A stretch of 64,000 nt of DNA from Fictibacillus marinisediminis (GCF_023149135.1 NZ_JAIWJX010000002.1:1674001-1738000), one strand, 5' to 3'. Positions 37,772 to 46,233 are shown, counted from the first letter of the stretch. The notes: a model not told the origin generated them from the letters alone. Numbers and translations are program-made.

Positions 37772-38188
37772 TTACGTGAATAGTTGGATCGCAGTAATTT
37801 GACGGCAGTCAATGATGATAGGATATCCGTCTAAGATGAAAGTCGCACAGCAAGTTTTATGATCGAAACAAGCGAATGTTAACTCGTCATTAAAGAAGTC
37901 CTCTCCGCCTTTTAGTACGATTTGTACTAATGAACCAGGTGTTAGCTTTCTGATCTGATCACACGCACAACCTTTACATTGGTTATGAGAAGAAGATGAA
38001 GATGAAGAGCTTTCTTCTTTTCTTTTCCGTCTGCGTACAAAGCTGGAGCTTGAGCTAGAACTAGAGCTTGAGCTTGAGCTAGAACTAGAGCTTTCGTGTT
38101 TTTTTCTTTTCTTGTGTACAAAGCTGGAGCTGGAACTAGAACTTTCTTCGTTGCAGCCGCACCCTTGTTTTTTAAATAATGAACCCAT
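37772..38188 (-). CDS. Serine-rich spore coat-like protein
   Basis: A 138-residue protein with three polyserine runs (about residues 16-22, 33-49, 59-66) separated by basic clusters (HKKRKKH, RRRKRKE). A Cys-rich hinge CKGCAC and a C-terminal globular part of about 60 residues (LVQIVLKGGEDFFND, then a Cys pair CC) follow. AAGGAGG precedes the ATG. The make-up resembles spore coat or exosporium proteins. The serine tracts are likely acceptors for the glycosyltransferases next door, an inference. The Ser-coding DNA contains two copies of a 24-bp repeat at about 38048-38096. Confidence 0.75.
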   Translation of the reverse strand: MGSLFKKQGCGCNEESSSSSSSFVHKKRKKHESSSSSSSSSSSSSSSSSFVRRRKRKEESSSSSSSSHNQCKGCACDQIRKLTPGSLVQIVLKGGEDFFNDELTFACFDHKTCCATFILDGYPIIIDCRQITAIQLFT

Positions 38189-38320
38189 TACTTTTCCTCC
38201 TTATTTGTCTTTCGTACTCCTGATTAATCAGGGGTAATATAGTATATTGAGTTTTTTAAAATTTGCATGGATAAGTACCTACTTGTACAAAAAATAGGTT
38301 TTTCTACTAGAAAAATAGAA

Positions 38321-38347
38321 AAAAAGAAGGGTGAGATCCTTCTTTTT
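38321..38347 (-). terminator. Terminator of the 54-aa basic protein gene
   Basis: AAAAAGAAGG and CCTTCTTTTT arms with loop GTGAGAT. It touches the stop codon at 38346-38348. Confidence 0.75.
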
Positions 38348-38510
38348 AGTGGCCATCATTGTTTTTTTTAGGCTTCCACGTTACTTTTCCGCACGTTTTG
38401 CAGCCCTTCTTTTTTTTCACAGGTTCAAACAATGACGGTTTGCTTGCCGATTTTTTTGATTTTTCCTGCTGGCGATTACGATATAGCTTTCGCATTTGAG
38501 ATTTGTCCAT
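38346..38510 (-). CDS. Small basic Cys-containing protein (54 aa)
   Basis: A 54-residue lysine-rich protein: MDKSQMRKLYRNRQQEKSK at the start and a C-terminal GCKTCGKVTWKPKK with a CxxC pair. AAAAGGTG and GGGTGGA lie upstream of the ATG at 38510. It lies between two coat-like genes on the same strand and ends in a terminator. Family not recognised; the composition fits a small spore protein. Confidence 0.6.
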   Translation of the reverse strand: MDKSQMRKLYRNRQQEKSKKSASKPSLFEPVKKKKGCKTCGKVTWKPKKNNDGH

Positions 38511-38544
38511 TCCACCCACACCTTTTCAGTAAGTTGCTTCTATA

Positions 38545-39411
38545 CTATTCTTTACTTCTCCGAGTGGTATAGGTATTTGGCTGAAAGGGATTAATGGCTG
38601 TTGAAGTTTTGCTATTTTTTTGTTTAAACGGATTGATAGTAGATTCAGGGGTTTGTACGCTTTTAAAAGGGCTTATGGCTGGCCCGTTATGGAGATTTTT
38701 ATTTCGTGTTACTGTTGCGGGTCTGCTTCGGACAGGTATAAGCTGCTGAGGAGCGATGAAGGTGTCAGGCACCTTAAATTCAGGTTCGATTTTTGGCTTT
38801 TGCATTTTTTTTGTTTCTTTTTCGCATTGCAGATCAGCGAGCATGGGATTTATCGATCTTAAGATGTGGTTTATCCCTGTCTGGTATTCTCCAATAGAGA
38901 GGGAAGCGAGTGATGAAAATGTCTTGGAGAGTCCAATCTGCAGGATGAGGTAGCTGATCCATTCAGGAATACATTCTTTTTCTCGCCATCTGAAGGAAAA
39001 AGAATAGTGATTTGCTTTCCTTTTGCATAGGATGCTCTTATGAATCATGTTTTGAACAGCATTTTCGGTATTCTCGGCTGGAGTAATATAGAGGAGTTTG
39101 GAATTTTCCGTTTGAATGATGATGGGTACAGGCTGATCAGCAACAAATGAAACCGATATTGAGGCTGTTGTACTCATTCCCGAGGCTTTTTCTTCTATAA
39201 TAACATCAGTATGCTTAAGAATTTCTTTAACTCTTTCCAGGTCCCTTTGCTCAAGACCTGAAATCACAAAACACTGGCCATACATAGCCGGTTCAATTTC
39301 ATGATAGTTTTCATTCCAATCCAACCCCCAATAATTTAATAATGGTTTTATATGCTGAAAAAAATTGATGTCCATCTGTCCGATCTGTCTGCCCGAAAAT
39401 GTAAGAATCAT
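38545..39411 (-). CDS. Uncharacterised coat-locus protein with Pro/Lys-rich tail
   Basis: A 288-residue protein of unknown family. Residues 1-190 look globular (MILTFSGRQIGQMDINFFQH, FVISGLEQRD). The tail is low complexity, with three repeats of the type NPFK/SPFK/NPFQ (AISPFKSV, TINPFKQK, AINPFQPN). The ATG at 39411 has TAGGAGG 8-9 nt upstream. It is divergent from the 39.5-kb gene, sharing a 116-bp region with a CATACTATG element. B. subtilis has cotO at a comparable position; homology to CotO could not be shown by eye. Confidence 0.65.
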   Translation of the reverse strand: MILTFSGRQIGQMDINFFQHIKPLLNYWGLDWNENYHEIEPAMYGQCFVISGLEQRDLERVKEILKHTDVIIEEKASGMSTTASISVSFVADQPVPIIIQTENSKLLYITPAENTENAVQNMIHKSILCKRKANHYSFSFRWREKECIPEWISYLILQIGLSKTFSSLASLSIGEYQTGINHILRSINPMLADLQCEKETKKMQKPKIEPEFKVPDTFIAPQQLIPVRSRPATVTRNKNLHNGPAISPFKSVQTPESTINPFKQKNSKTSTAINPFQPNTYTTRRSKE

Positions 39412-39472
39412 GATGTCTTTCCTCCTAGCTGCCCGAAAAATAGGCATTCATTCTTGTGTCATAACCTATCGT

Positions 39473-39486
39473 ATTCCCATAGTATG
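39473..39486 (-). promoter_or_regulatory. Sporulation-type promoter element CATACTATGGGAAT
   Basis: On the minus strand CATACTATGGGAAT lies upstream of the 39411 gene. The same 14 bases occur at 41741 before another coat-like gene. CATANNNT fits the -10 region of sigma-E/sigma-K promoters. On the plus strand the same site reads CATAGTATG and could serve the divergent gene at 39528. Confidence 0.45.
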
Positions 39487-39527
39487 TATGGAATCTTCAG
39501 AACATGATGAGGAAAGGAAGGGAAACT

Positions 39528-40694
39528 ATGGGTTTAAATCATAAGAAATCTATACCAAAGGCTGCCAATAGTCTCCAAGAAGAATGCATAAGAGTACAGA
39601 AAGTGTATGATTGGGTTACTGATACATTTTCAGTAACGAAACAAGTTAGTTTCAATCCGGAGCAGCTCAGAAAGATCGAGGAAGCATTAGAAGATCCGGC
39701 ACGGCGTCCTTTGCGACTGACTTGTCAAACACCGGCGGCTCCGCCTCCATTCCCGTTAAACGGAGAAGAAACGAGGGCAGAATGCGAGACCTTCCTGTGT
39801 GAGCAGGTTGGTGAGAAAAGAGACGTAACGGTTTCGCTAAACGGTAATTTTGTTGATGCTCAGCTCGTGGAGCTGTTATTCACTTCTGAAGTAAGGGTAG
39901 CTGTTGTGGACCGTAACGGAAGAGTCGTAACACACCTTACAACGGATGCATCTGTCCTCGAACCATTTGTACTTTGTTATCCAGACGGAACAGACCTGTT
40001 TTGCAAAATCACCAGAATTCTTTGCAAAATCCAAACAGGAACCGTACTCCTAAACGCCCCAGCACCACGATCTTTTAACATCACCATTACATTCTGTGTG
40101 GATATCCAAATCGAAGCTGAAGTGAAACTCGAAGTACTTGCTAAGTTCTGCTCACCTCGAAATAATGACCTTTCAGCTGAAGAAGCTGAAATGGATTCTT
40201 GTCCGGAGGTCGAATTCCCTGCACAATGTCCGGATATCTTCCCTCGCCCTAACTGCGATTGCAGTGTCAGCGGTGAAGCGAGCGGACGCACCGGAAGCAA
40301 TTCTACTGAAAAAGGCCGCCTTAGCGTGCTTGCTGATATCTGCCAAAACTGCAGCCTGAGTGACAGTTCACTTCGCTTTACGTTTGAAGATGAAAACGGG
40401 GGATTAAACAACTTCGACTTCACAGCGGATAGCTTTGAACAGGATTCTCTAAATTGCGAGCCTTGCGAAGGCAAGGGACTCAAGTTGATGGTCTCAGGTG
40501 TAGGTACGACAAATGACGGTGAAGAATTTGACTTTAACTTCGCAGCCGTAAGCCGCCACTCTGGAAGCCGTTTCCAGCTTCAGCTTATTGATGAAAGAGG
40601 GGTCACTGTATTCGAATCAGGAATTGTGAAAGTAGATAATGGAAGCCTTGAGGTTGAAGATTGCGTGACTTTCGATGATATCAAATTAAAATAA
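39528..40694 (+). CDS. Cysteine-containing spore coat/exosporium-like protein
   Basis: A 388-residue acidic protein with beta-rich repeats and scattered cysteines (CETFLCEQVGEK, FCKITRILCKIQTG, CPEVEFPAQCPDIFPRPNCDC). The start GLNHKKSIPKAANSLQEECI followed by VQKVYDWV resembles Bacillus spore coat/exosporium proteins carrying that N-terminal motif. GGAAGGGA precedes the ATG at 39528. A region GEASGRTGSNSTEKGR splits two halves. It probably cross-links in the outer spore layers through disulphides, an inference from composition and location. Confidence 0.65.
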   Translation: MGLNHKKSIPKAANSLQEECIRVQKVYDWVTDTFSVTKQVSFNPEQLRKIEEALEDPARRPLRLTCQTPAAPPPFPLNGEETRAECETFLCEQVGEKRDVTVSLNGNFVDAQLVELLFTSEVRVAVVDRNGRVVTHLTTDASVLEPFVLCYPDGTDLFCKITRILCKIQTGTVLLNAPAPRSFNITITFCVDIQIEAEVKLEVLAKFCSPRNNDLSAEEAEMDSCPEVEFPAQCPDIFPRPNCDCSVSGEASGRTGSNSTEKGRLSVLADICQNCSLSDSSLRFTFEDENGGLNNFDFTADSFEQDSLNCEPCEGKGLKLMVSGVGTTNDGEEFDFNFAAVSRHSGSRFQLQLIDERGVTVFESGIVKVDNGSLEVEDCVTFDDIKLK

Positions 40695-40710
40695 TATCCT
40701 TAAGGGCAAT

Positions 40711-40741
40711 AAAAGAGCAGGGAAGCATCCTGCTCTTTTTT
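40711..40741 (+). terminator. Terminator after 39.5-kb gene
   Basis: AAAAGAGCAGG and CCTGCTCTTTT arms, loop GAAGCAT, then T tract. Confidence 0.9.
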
Positions 40742-40754
40742 CTTTAAATAGTGA

Positions 40755-40781
40755 ACGAATCAGTGAAGCCTACATAAGATA
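40755..40781 (+). promoter_or_regulatory. Sigma-K-like promoter
   Basis: AC at 40755-40756, 16-bp spacer, CATAAGATA at 40773-40781, a full match to AC-16/17-CATANNNTA. The start codon of the coiled-coil gene is 33 nt further on. Confidence 0.65.
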
Positions 40782-40813
40782 AAAGATGGGAGCCTATTTA
40801 GGGGGGGACACGT

Positions 40814-41707
40814 ATGCATTCTCAAAAAGAACGGTTAAGCTATGACCGTCTTATCGCTCGGGCCCAGTTTTATCAGGAAAAGTCTTTAGAGTTGGAAAAA
40901 AAATTAGTGTTTGCAGAGGAACTGATTGAAAAACTTGAAAAAGAAGCAGCGGATTCTTCAAAAGATACAACGATACAGGCACTTGAAGCTGAACGGGTGC
41001 GGCTGACAGAAGAGGTCGCACACTTGAAAAATGAGCTGGGGCAAGCCAAAAGCATTGATTATGACAAAAGAGCAGCGGATTATGAGGCATTGCTGGCCGA
41101 AGTGCAAAAGGAGATAAACGATAAGGAGAACAAACTGGATCTCAGCCAGCAAAAAATAAGGGCATTAGAAAAAAAGCTTTCACTTCAAGGAAGGCCTGAT
41201 CCCTTTATGAAGAAAGCAGAGGAAGACGAAGAAGAGAATATTTTCGTTAAAAAGGATTATGAGTGTCTCTGTCTGTTTGATTACTCCATCATCATGAATG
41301 AAAATCAATCAGGCTTTATTAAGGGATCATTTATCATTGAAAACACAGGATTAATTACACTTCAGAATCCATCTGTTTGTCTGCGCTTCAATCCAGGTGA
41401 AGCCAATGTCTTAAAAGGGAAGATTTACTCCAGTGAAAATCATGAGGTTAATCAAGACAACCTCGCGAACTTTCATTGGATGTTTATCGACAACGACTGG
41501 GCGCAAGAAGCGAAAGAGCGCGGAGAAATCTGGATCTGCCCGATAAGAGAAATGATCATAGAACCTGGTGAGAAATCCGTGATACAAGACTATCAGATTC
41601 CATTTAAGAAAGAAGTCATAGGCAATCTAACGGTTGAAGCCTTTGTTTTCTTCAATAAACAGCAATATAAAGTAAAGGCGGCCAATCACATTTCTATCAA
41701 TTTTTGA
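40814..41707 (+). CDS. Coiled-coil protein of the spore-coat locus
   Basis: A 297-residue protein. Residues 1-125 form a long charged coiled coil (LELEKKLVFAEELIEKLEKE and on). Residues 150-297 form a beta-rich domain with NQSGFIKGSFIIENTGLITLQNPSVCL and IIEPGEKSVI, recalling fibronectin/Ig-like surface modules. GGGGGGACACGT precedes the ATG. A near-perfect sigma-K promoter lies upstream, so late mother-cell expression is likely. Not assigned to a known coat family. Confidence 0.7.
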   Translation: MHSQKERLSYDRLIARAQFYQEKSLELEKKLVFAEELIEKLEKEAADSSKDTTIQALEAERVRLTEEVAHLKNELGQAKSIDYDKRAADYEALLAEVQKEINDKENKLDLSQQKIRALEKKLSLQGRPDPFMKKAEEDEEENIFVKKDYECLCLFDYSIIMNENQSGFIKGSFIIENTGLITLQNPSVCLRFNPGEANVLKGKIYSSENHEVNQDNLANFHWMFIDNDWAQEAKERGEIWICPIREMIIEPGEKSVIQDYQIPFKKEVIGNLTVEAFVFFNKQQYKVKAANHISINF

Positions 41708-41740
41708 TAATTAAGCCTATGTCCCTTCTCTATAATCTTG

Positions 41741-41754
41741 CATACTATGGGAAT
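41741..41754 (+). promoter_or_regulatory. Sporulation-type promoter element, second copy
   Basis: CATACTATGGGAAT, identical to the minus-strand element at 39473-39486, lies 19-32 nt upstream of the 41773 start codon. Confidence 0.45.
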
Positions 41755-41772
41755 TATAGAGGAGGTTAGAGT

Positions 41773-42108
41773 ATGTCTTGCGAGAAAAAGAAAAAGAAAG
41801 TGATCAAAGCAGATAAAGTCATTATTAAAGCAGATAAAGTGATTGTAGTAGAAGAAAAAAAGAAGAAGTACGACTATAAAGAAACATGGACTCACGATCA
41901 CGTATATTCTCCTAAGAAGAAAGAATCTTCCAGCTGTAAAAAACATGAATCTTCCAGTTCCCACGGCAAAAAGAAAGAATCTTCTTCATCCAAACATTTT
42001 AAGTCAGAATCCAGCTTCAAAAAACACGAATCTTCTTCAAGCTATATTTGCTTTAAAAAGAAGCATAAAAAGCATAAAGATTGTGGCTGTGGCGGTTCCT
42101 GGATCTAA
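41773..42108 (+). CDS. Lys/Ser-rich CotG-like spore coat protein
   Basis: A 111-residue protein made of lysine clusters and repeated (K)HESSSS / KKKESSS modules, ending KKHKKHKDCGCGGSWI. The N-terminal third repeats IKADKVI. Such charged repeat proteins (for example CotG) occur in Bacillus spore coats. AGAGGAGG precedes the ATG. It mirrors the serine-rich protein at 37.8 kb. Assignment is by composition, not homology; the serines could be glycosylated or phosphorylated. Confidence 0.7.
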   Translation: MSCEKKKKKVIKADKVIIKADKVIVVEEKKKKYDYKETWTHDHVYSPKKKESSSCKKHESSSSHGKKKESSSSKHFKSESSFKKHESSSSYICFKKKHKKHKDCGCGGSWI

Positions 42109-42113
42109 GCATG

Positions 42114-42147
42114 CAAAAAAAAGAACACGCAAAGTGTTCTTTTTTTG
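42114..42147. terminator. Bidirectional terminator
   Basis: AAAGAACAC and GTGTTCTTT arms, A tract left and T tract right, between the Lys/Ser-rich gene and the convergent DUF421 gene. Confidence 0.9.
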
Positions 42148-42162
42148 CTTTATAAAAAACAA

Positions 42163-42843
42163 TTAGTCCTTTTCTTTCATTACTAGCAGTTCATGTCCCT
42201 TTTTCCATTCCGCATAGAGAACATCTTGAGCGGAGTTTATTTTTCTTTTTAAAAGCTGTGCCCGCAGCCACTCCTCATCAACTCCGGCTGTTTTTAAATT
42301 GTCATGAATAATTTTACCATCCAGGATCAAAGTGACAGGAAGTGTAACCTCAACTTCATGAAGCTTTAAGTCTTTGCGGGTGACCGGCTGTACATTGGAT
42401 TTAGGAAGTACAGAAATGGAACCGTTCGTCTCCAGAATGGCATATTCTATCTCTCTCATGCTAAAATGGCCTTTCTGCCGGATAAGATCTTGAAGCTGGT
42501 TGATATCAAGCTTGTTCTTTTTCAGCTGTTTACGGTCAATGACGCCGTTTCGGACGATGATAGAGGGAGACCCTTCGAGAACCTTGCGCAGCGTCATTGA
42601 TTTTTGTGTCAGCATCTCCAATGAATACATAAGTACTCCCCATACGCTAATCGCAAATAAGATCATCCAAATGTGCACATCAGGGTCATACATCGCATTT
42701 CCGACAAGTTCTCCGAGGATAAGAGCTGAAATAAAGTCGAAAGGTGTAAGCTGTGATAATTGTGTTTTTCCTAATAATTTAGTTAAAAAGAAAAGAGCAA
42801 AAAAACCAATGATCATTTCAATTGTAATTGTACCAAGCCTCAT
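42163..42843 (-). CDS. DUF421/YetF-family membrane protein
   Basis: A 226-residue protein with two to three N-terminal membrane helices (IEMIIGFFALFFLTKLLG, LILGELVGNAMYDP) and a cytosolic domain of the DUF421/YetF family, seen in GSPSIIVRNGVIDRKQLKKN. ATG 42843 fits the usual family start; longer in-frame versions add 28 residues of poor quality. Several Bacillus paralogues are linked to spores or germination, which suits the location. Function unproven. Confidence 0.8.
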   Translation of the reverse strand: MRLGTITIEMIIGFFALFFLTKLLGKTQLSQLTPFDFISALILGELVGNAMYDPDVHIWMILFAISVWGVLMYSLEMLTQKSMTLRKVLEGSPSIIVRNGVIDRKQLKKNKLDINQLQDLIRQKGHFSMREIEYAILETNGSISVLPKSNVQPVTRKDLKLHEVEVTLPVTLILDGKIIHDNLKTAGVDEEWLRAQLLKRKINSAQDVLYAEWKKGHELLVMKEKD

Positions 42844-42939
42844 GACAGCCCCCACTGGTGCGAAGTTAAAGTTAGTGTTCTCCTGTTTGTCCAAAATAAA
42901 CCGATCGTGAACATAAAAAAGCATCAAACTGACTCAAGA

Positions 42940-43374
42940 TCAGTTCAATGCTTTATTCATGGCAACATGCCAAATATTGGCGTCTAGAAAGGGTTCTGTT
43001 GAAGTTGTAGCATATCCTAATTTTTTATAGAAATCCTCTGCATGGACCTGTGCATATAATGTAAGGGATGGATAACCGGACTGTTTGGCTGCCTGTTCCA
43101 TCTTTTTCATCAGCAACTCGCCGAGCCCCTGTTTACGGCGGCTGGCCAGAATACAGACTCTTTCAATTTTCCCTCCGCCTTCTATCGGGCGTAAACGGCC
43201 TGCGCCAATTGGTTCACGACGGTCATCGTATAGGACAAAATGGGCTGATTGATCTTCAAACGAGTCAATCTCTTCTTGCTCAGAGACGTTCTGTTCATTT
43301 ACGAAAACCTGTTTTCGAACAAACAAAGCGTCCTTGTATGATGGATCTTCCGTTGTTAGTACTTTTACTTCCAA
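42940..43374 (-). CDS. yjcF: GNAT acetyltransferase YjcF
   Basis: A 144-residue GNAT protein. The CoA loop is RKQGLG within ILASRRKQGLGELLMKKM. It starts at TTG with GAAAGGA upstream, 3 bp after yjcG. The order yjcH-yjcG-yjcF on the minus strand matches the B. subtilis cluster and marks the return to conserved synteny. Substrate unknown. Confidence 0.88.
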   Translation of the reverse strand: MEVKVLTTEDPSYKDALFVRKQVFVNEQNVSEQEEIDSFEDQSAHFVLYDDRREPIGAGRLRPIEGGGKIERVCILASRRKQGLGELLMKKMEQAAKQSGYPSLTLYAQVHAEDFYKKLGYATTSTEPFLDANIWHVAMNKALN

Positions 43375-43376
43375 AA

Positions 43377-43895
43377 TTAAACGTCCTTTCCGAGCGCAAA
43401 AGTCTTGTAGACTTTCCAGCGGTCAGATTCTTCATCCATTTTTAACAAATGAAATTCTGTTACGGTTTCTTGGTATTCTGCTTCCACCATTTTTAACCGT
43501 TCCAGCACATCCGCATGCTCCACGTCAGAAAGCTTTTGGGCTAGGGTGAGATGAGGAACGAAATTATACGGATGTTCGTGTTCGAGCGGCCCTTCATAGA
43601 GAAGCTCGTGCAAGGAGTTTAGTTCATCATTGTTATCCACTTTCAAATAAATAACATTGTTGACAGGATGAAAAGAACTTGCTCGGGTGATATGAATATT
43701 GATCGGAGGAATATTCTTGGCGACTGTTTCGATATATTCAACGATTTCTTCGATTTCTGCATCGTTGGCTTCAAATGGATCTTTGAGTGTAATATGCGGT
43801 GCAATGATAGAATAATGAGGATCATAGCGTTTGCGGTAAGAATTTATTTTATCTTTGAGTTCTTCTGATGGGAATATAGCAATACCGTATTTCAT
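43377..43895 (-). CDS. yjcG: 2H phosphoesterase-like protein YjcG
   Basis: A 172-residue member of the 2H phosphoesterase superfamily (2'-5' RNA ligase-like). Two HxT/L-type motifs are seen, HITL near residue 34 and HLTL near residue 115, the pair that forms the active site. It forms a tight operon with yjcF. Real substrate unknown. Confidence 0.9.
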   Translation of the reverse strand: MKYGIAIFPSEELKDKINSYRKRYDPHYSIIAPHITLKDPFEANDAEIEEIVEYIETVAKNIPPINIHITRASSFHPVNNVIYLKVDNNDELNSLHELLYEGPLEHEHPYNFVPHLTLAQKLSDVEHADVLERLKMVEAEYQETVTEFHLLKMDEESDRWKVYKTFALGKDV

Positions 43896-43960
43896 TGAAA
43901 ACTTCCTCCCTTATCTTTTGAATTAGTATATCAAAAATTCTTACAACTTCACAAATCGAA

Positions 43961-44689
43961 TTATTTTCCGTAGATAAATTTTAAAGCAGGCCTGAGGTTT
44001 ACTTGCCAGTCTGACCAAAGATGACTGCCTTCAAATTCATTATAACGATAATCAAACCCTATGTTCAGAAACCAGTCCGAAAGTTCACGGTTCGGCGATA
44101 AAAAATCTTTTATAAAGCCATCAACAGATTCAAAGCGGCTTTCTTCTTTTCCGACGGAATGATAGAGCGTCAGCAGTTCATACCCTTTGAAAGAGCGGAC
44201 ATCGTTCAAGATTTGCTGCTCAACGTACGGAGACTGTAAGATCAGCTTGCCGAAGGTACGGGGAAAAGATATCCCGCATCTGAGGGAAACATAGCCTCCA
44301 AGCGAGTCTCCGAGAAGGCACGTCCCGGATCCCAATAAGTAAGTATTAAACTTCTCTTGAACATAGGAAGGCAGATCCAGTGACATGAAACGAATATAAG
44401 CGTTATGTTTTTCTCCTTTTGGGTGATATTTATGATGCCTGTCCTCTCCGCGTTTATGGGAAATACCGATGATGATCATTTCCTCGATCTCATTCGCCTG
44501 AATCATATCATCCGCTGTAGATGCAAGCCGTCCGAGTTGAAAATAATCAGGTCCGTCCTGTGCGATCAATACAGGATATTTTTTTAGTGTGGTAAACGCT
44601 GGAGGCAAATAGATCAATAAAGGAATTTCTTCATTAAGTTCTTTACTATGTATGGTTTCTTCATAGACGGTTCCTTGAAAAGTGGGCAT
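43961..44689 (-). CDS. yjcH: Esterase-family protein YjcH
   Basis: A 242-residue alpha/beta hydrolase of the enterochelin esterase/esterase-D group. The nucleophile elbow is GDSLGGY around residue 115, with IAQDGPDYF earlier and SHLWSDWQ near the end carrying a candidate catalytic histidine. TAGGAG precedes the ATG at 44689. It lies upstream of yjcG-yjcF as in B. subtilis. Confidence 0.88.
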   Translation of the reverse strand: MPTFQGTVYEETIHSKELNEEIPLLIYLPPAFTTLKKYPVLIAQDGPDYFQLGRLASTADDMIQANEIEEMIIIGISHKRGEDRHHKYHPKGEKHNAYIRFMSLDLPSYVQEKFNTYLLGSGTCLLGDSLGGYVSLRCGISFPRTFGKLILQSPYVEQQILNDVRSFKGYELLTLYHSVGKEESRFESVDGFIKDFLSPNRELSDWFLNIGFDYRYNEFEGSHLWSDWQVNLRPALKFIYGK

Positions 44690-44816
44690 AAAAATTCTCC
44701 TATCTAAAAACAGCGCTTTCATTGTATCCGTTCCATTCTATCATACAGTGGTATAATGTAATCAAGATATAAGTATTATTCGGGAAAAATCCAAGGAAAA
44801 TACAGAGGTGAGCCCA

Positions 44817-45371
44817 ATGGCAAAACGAGTCCATAGCCGTGATGTTGAGTCTGCAGCCAGAGCCCTGCTTGCAGAACGGGGTGTAACGATTCCGGAAATC
44901 GCTGAAATTGTGTTTGAAATGCAGTCTCCCTTTTCTCCTCAATTAACGATGACAGAATGTATTGAAAGTGTTGATGCCGTGTTAACAAAACGAGAGATCC
45001 AGCATGCTTTGTTGGTTGGAATTGAGCTCGATAAATTAGCAGAAAAAAGGATGCTCTCTGAGCCATTGCAATCCATTGTGGAGATGGATGAAGGATTATT
45101 TGGTGTAGATGAAACGATTGCCCTTGGAGCAGTCTTTGGATATGGGAGTATTGCGGTTACGACGTTTGGACACCTTGATAAATATAAAATGGGTATCATT
45201 CGAAAGCTGGATACGAAAACATCCGAAGGCATCCATACGTTTCTGGACGATCTTGTCGCGAGCATTGCAGCGAATGCTTCCAGCAGGCTGGCGCACCGTC
45301 TCAGAGATCAGGAGGAAAGACTTTCAAAGCAAGAACTGGAACAGCATGATCAAGAAGAAAAGATAGGATGA
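44817..45371 (+). CDS. Phosphatidylglycerophosphatase A-like (YutG family)
   Basis: A 184-residue protein of the PgpA/YutG family, which in Gram-positives is soluble and lacks the membrane segments of enterobacterial PgpA. Blocks MAKRVHSRDVESAARALL, LTMTECIESVDAVLTKREIQ and HTFLDDLVASIAANA match the family; the acidic LDD motif is probably metal binding. Translation from ATG 44817 uses AGAGGTG. Expected role is dephosphorylation of phosphatidylglycerol phosphate. Monocistronic with a strong terminator. Confidence 0.85.
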   Translation: MAKRVHSRDVESAARALLAERGVTIPEIAEIVFEMQSPFSPQLTMTECIESVDAVLTKREIQHALLVGIELDKLAEKRMLSEPLQSIVEMDEGLFGVDETIALGAVFGYGSIAVTTFGHLDKYKMGIIRKLDTKTSEGIHTFLDDLVASIAANASSRLAHRLRDQEERLSKQELEQHDQEEKIG

Positions 45372-45407
45372 AGAAAAGCTGCCCCTATACTGGGGCAGCT
45401 TTTCTTC
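45371..45407 (+). terminator. Terminator after PgpA-like gene
   Basis: AAGAAAAGCTGCCCC and GGGGCAGCTTTTCTT form a 15-bp perfect stem around TATACT. Confidence 0.92.
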
Positions 45408-45445
45408 GTCAACCACAGCTTTGACCCATTTTTACAAATTGAAGG

Positions 45446-45473
45446 ACCAAGTATAGCTTATCTACATATGGTA
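45446..45473 (+). promoter_or_regulatory. Sigma-K-like promoter
   Basis: AC at 45446-45447, 17-bp spacer, CATATGGTA at 45465-45473, a full match to AC-16/17-CATANNNTA, 35 nt upstream of the repeat-protein start. Confidence 0.65.
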
Positions 45474-45507
45474 GTAATGTGTAAACTTTATAGAAGGGAA
45501 AATGCAT

Positions 45508-46227
45508 ATGCAAAATAGAATGTACCCGTATGGTCCTGGGGCGGGTTACGGCTATGGGCAAGGCAACTATGGGAACCCAAACGTGAATCCCAATATGAAT
45601 TATCCGAACCCTAACATAAGCCCAAACATGAACTATCCCGTCAGCCCCAATATGAATTATCCGGTAAGTCCTAATATGAATGTAAATATCCCGGTCAGCC
45701 CAAAAATGAAATACCCTAAAGAAGAAAAGCCAACAGAAGTAAGTCCGGCAGAGGTGACGAAAGCCAACAATTTTCTAGGGATCACAGAGACGCTTTCCGT
45801 CTGCCCATGTCCTCCAGGAGAGAACGTGTGGGCGGCCCTCGTGAATCCGGAAGGTTCAGGTGTAGATCTGGCGTTACAGCGAATCACCATCTCCAATATG
45901 ACGTGCAGCCCGATAAACGCTCAAATCTATTTTAAGCCCACTCTGCCGTTCAATGGAAGAATGTCAGGAAATGTTACTCCTGCAGACTTGTCAAAAACTC
46001 CATCCGCCCGGCCAAAAGGACAGATTCAGTTTGGTTCGCTTCCAAACTCTCCAGTGAACGGAGTTTTAGCAGCATCCAGAATCATTCCTCCATACAAAAG
46101 TATTACCGTTGATCTGGATGGATTGTGGGTCATTGCATCAAGAACAAATGTAATGGTTTTCCTTACCTCTACATGCGATGACAGCAGCCTGAAATCTACT
46201 GTAGCTTTTGAATGGGAAGAAAAGTGA
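45508..46227 (+). CDS. Repeat-containing spore-surface-like protein
   Basis: A 239-residue protein. After a Gly/Tyr-rich start (YGPGAGYGYGQGNYG) residues 25-68 hold about six imperfect repeats of the type SPNMNYPV / NPNMNYPN. The remaining 165 residues form a beta-rich domain with CPCPPGENVWAALVNPEGSG and end VAFEWEEK. The ATG at 45508 follows GAAGGGAAAA. A sigma-K-like promoter suggests production in the late mother cell. Family not recognised with certainty. Confidence 0.7.
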   Translation: MQNRMYPYGPGAGYGYGQGNYGNPNVNPNMNYPNPNISPNMNYPVSPNMNYPVSPNMNVNIPVSPKMKYPKEEKPTEVSPAEVTKANNFLGITETLSVCPCPPGENVWAALVNPEGSGVDLALQRITISNMTCSPINAQIYFKPTLPFNGRMSGNVTPADLSKTPSARPKGQIQFGSLPNSPVNGVLAASRIIPPYKSITVDLDGLWVIASRTNVMVFLTSTCDDSSLKSTVAFEWEEK

Positions 46228-46233
46228 TGGTTT

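Noticed and set aside
39977..40483. Long antisense ORF inside the 39.5-kb coat-like gene
   Set aside because: Frame shadow of a GC-biased gene; no ribosome site and serine-rich nonsense composition.
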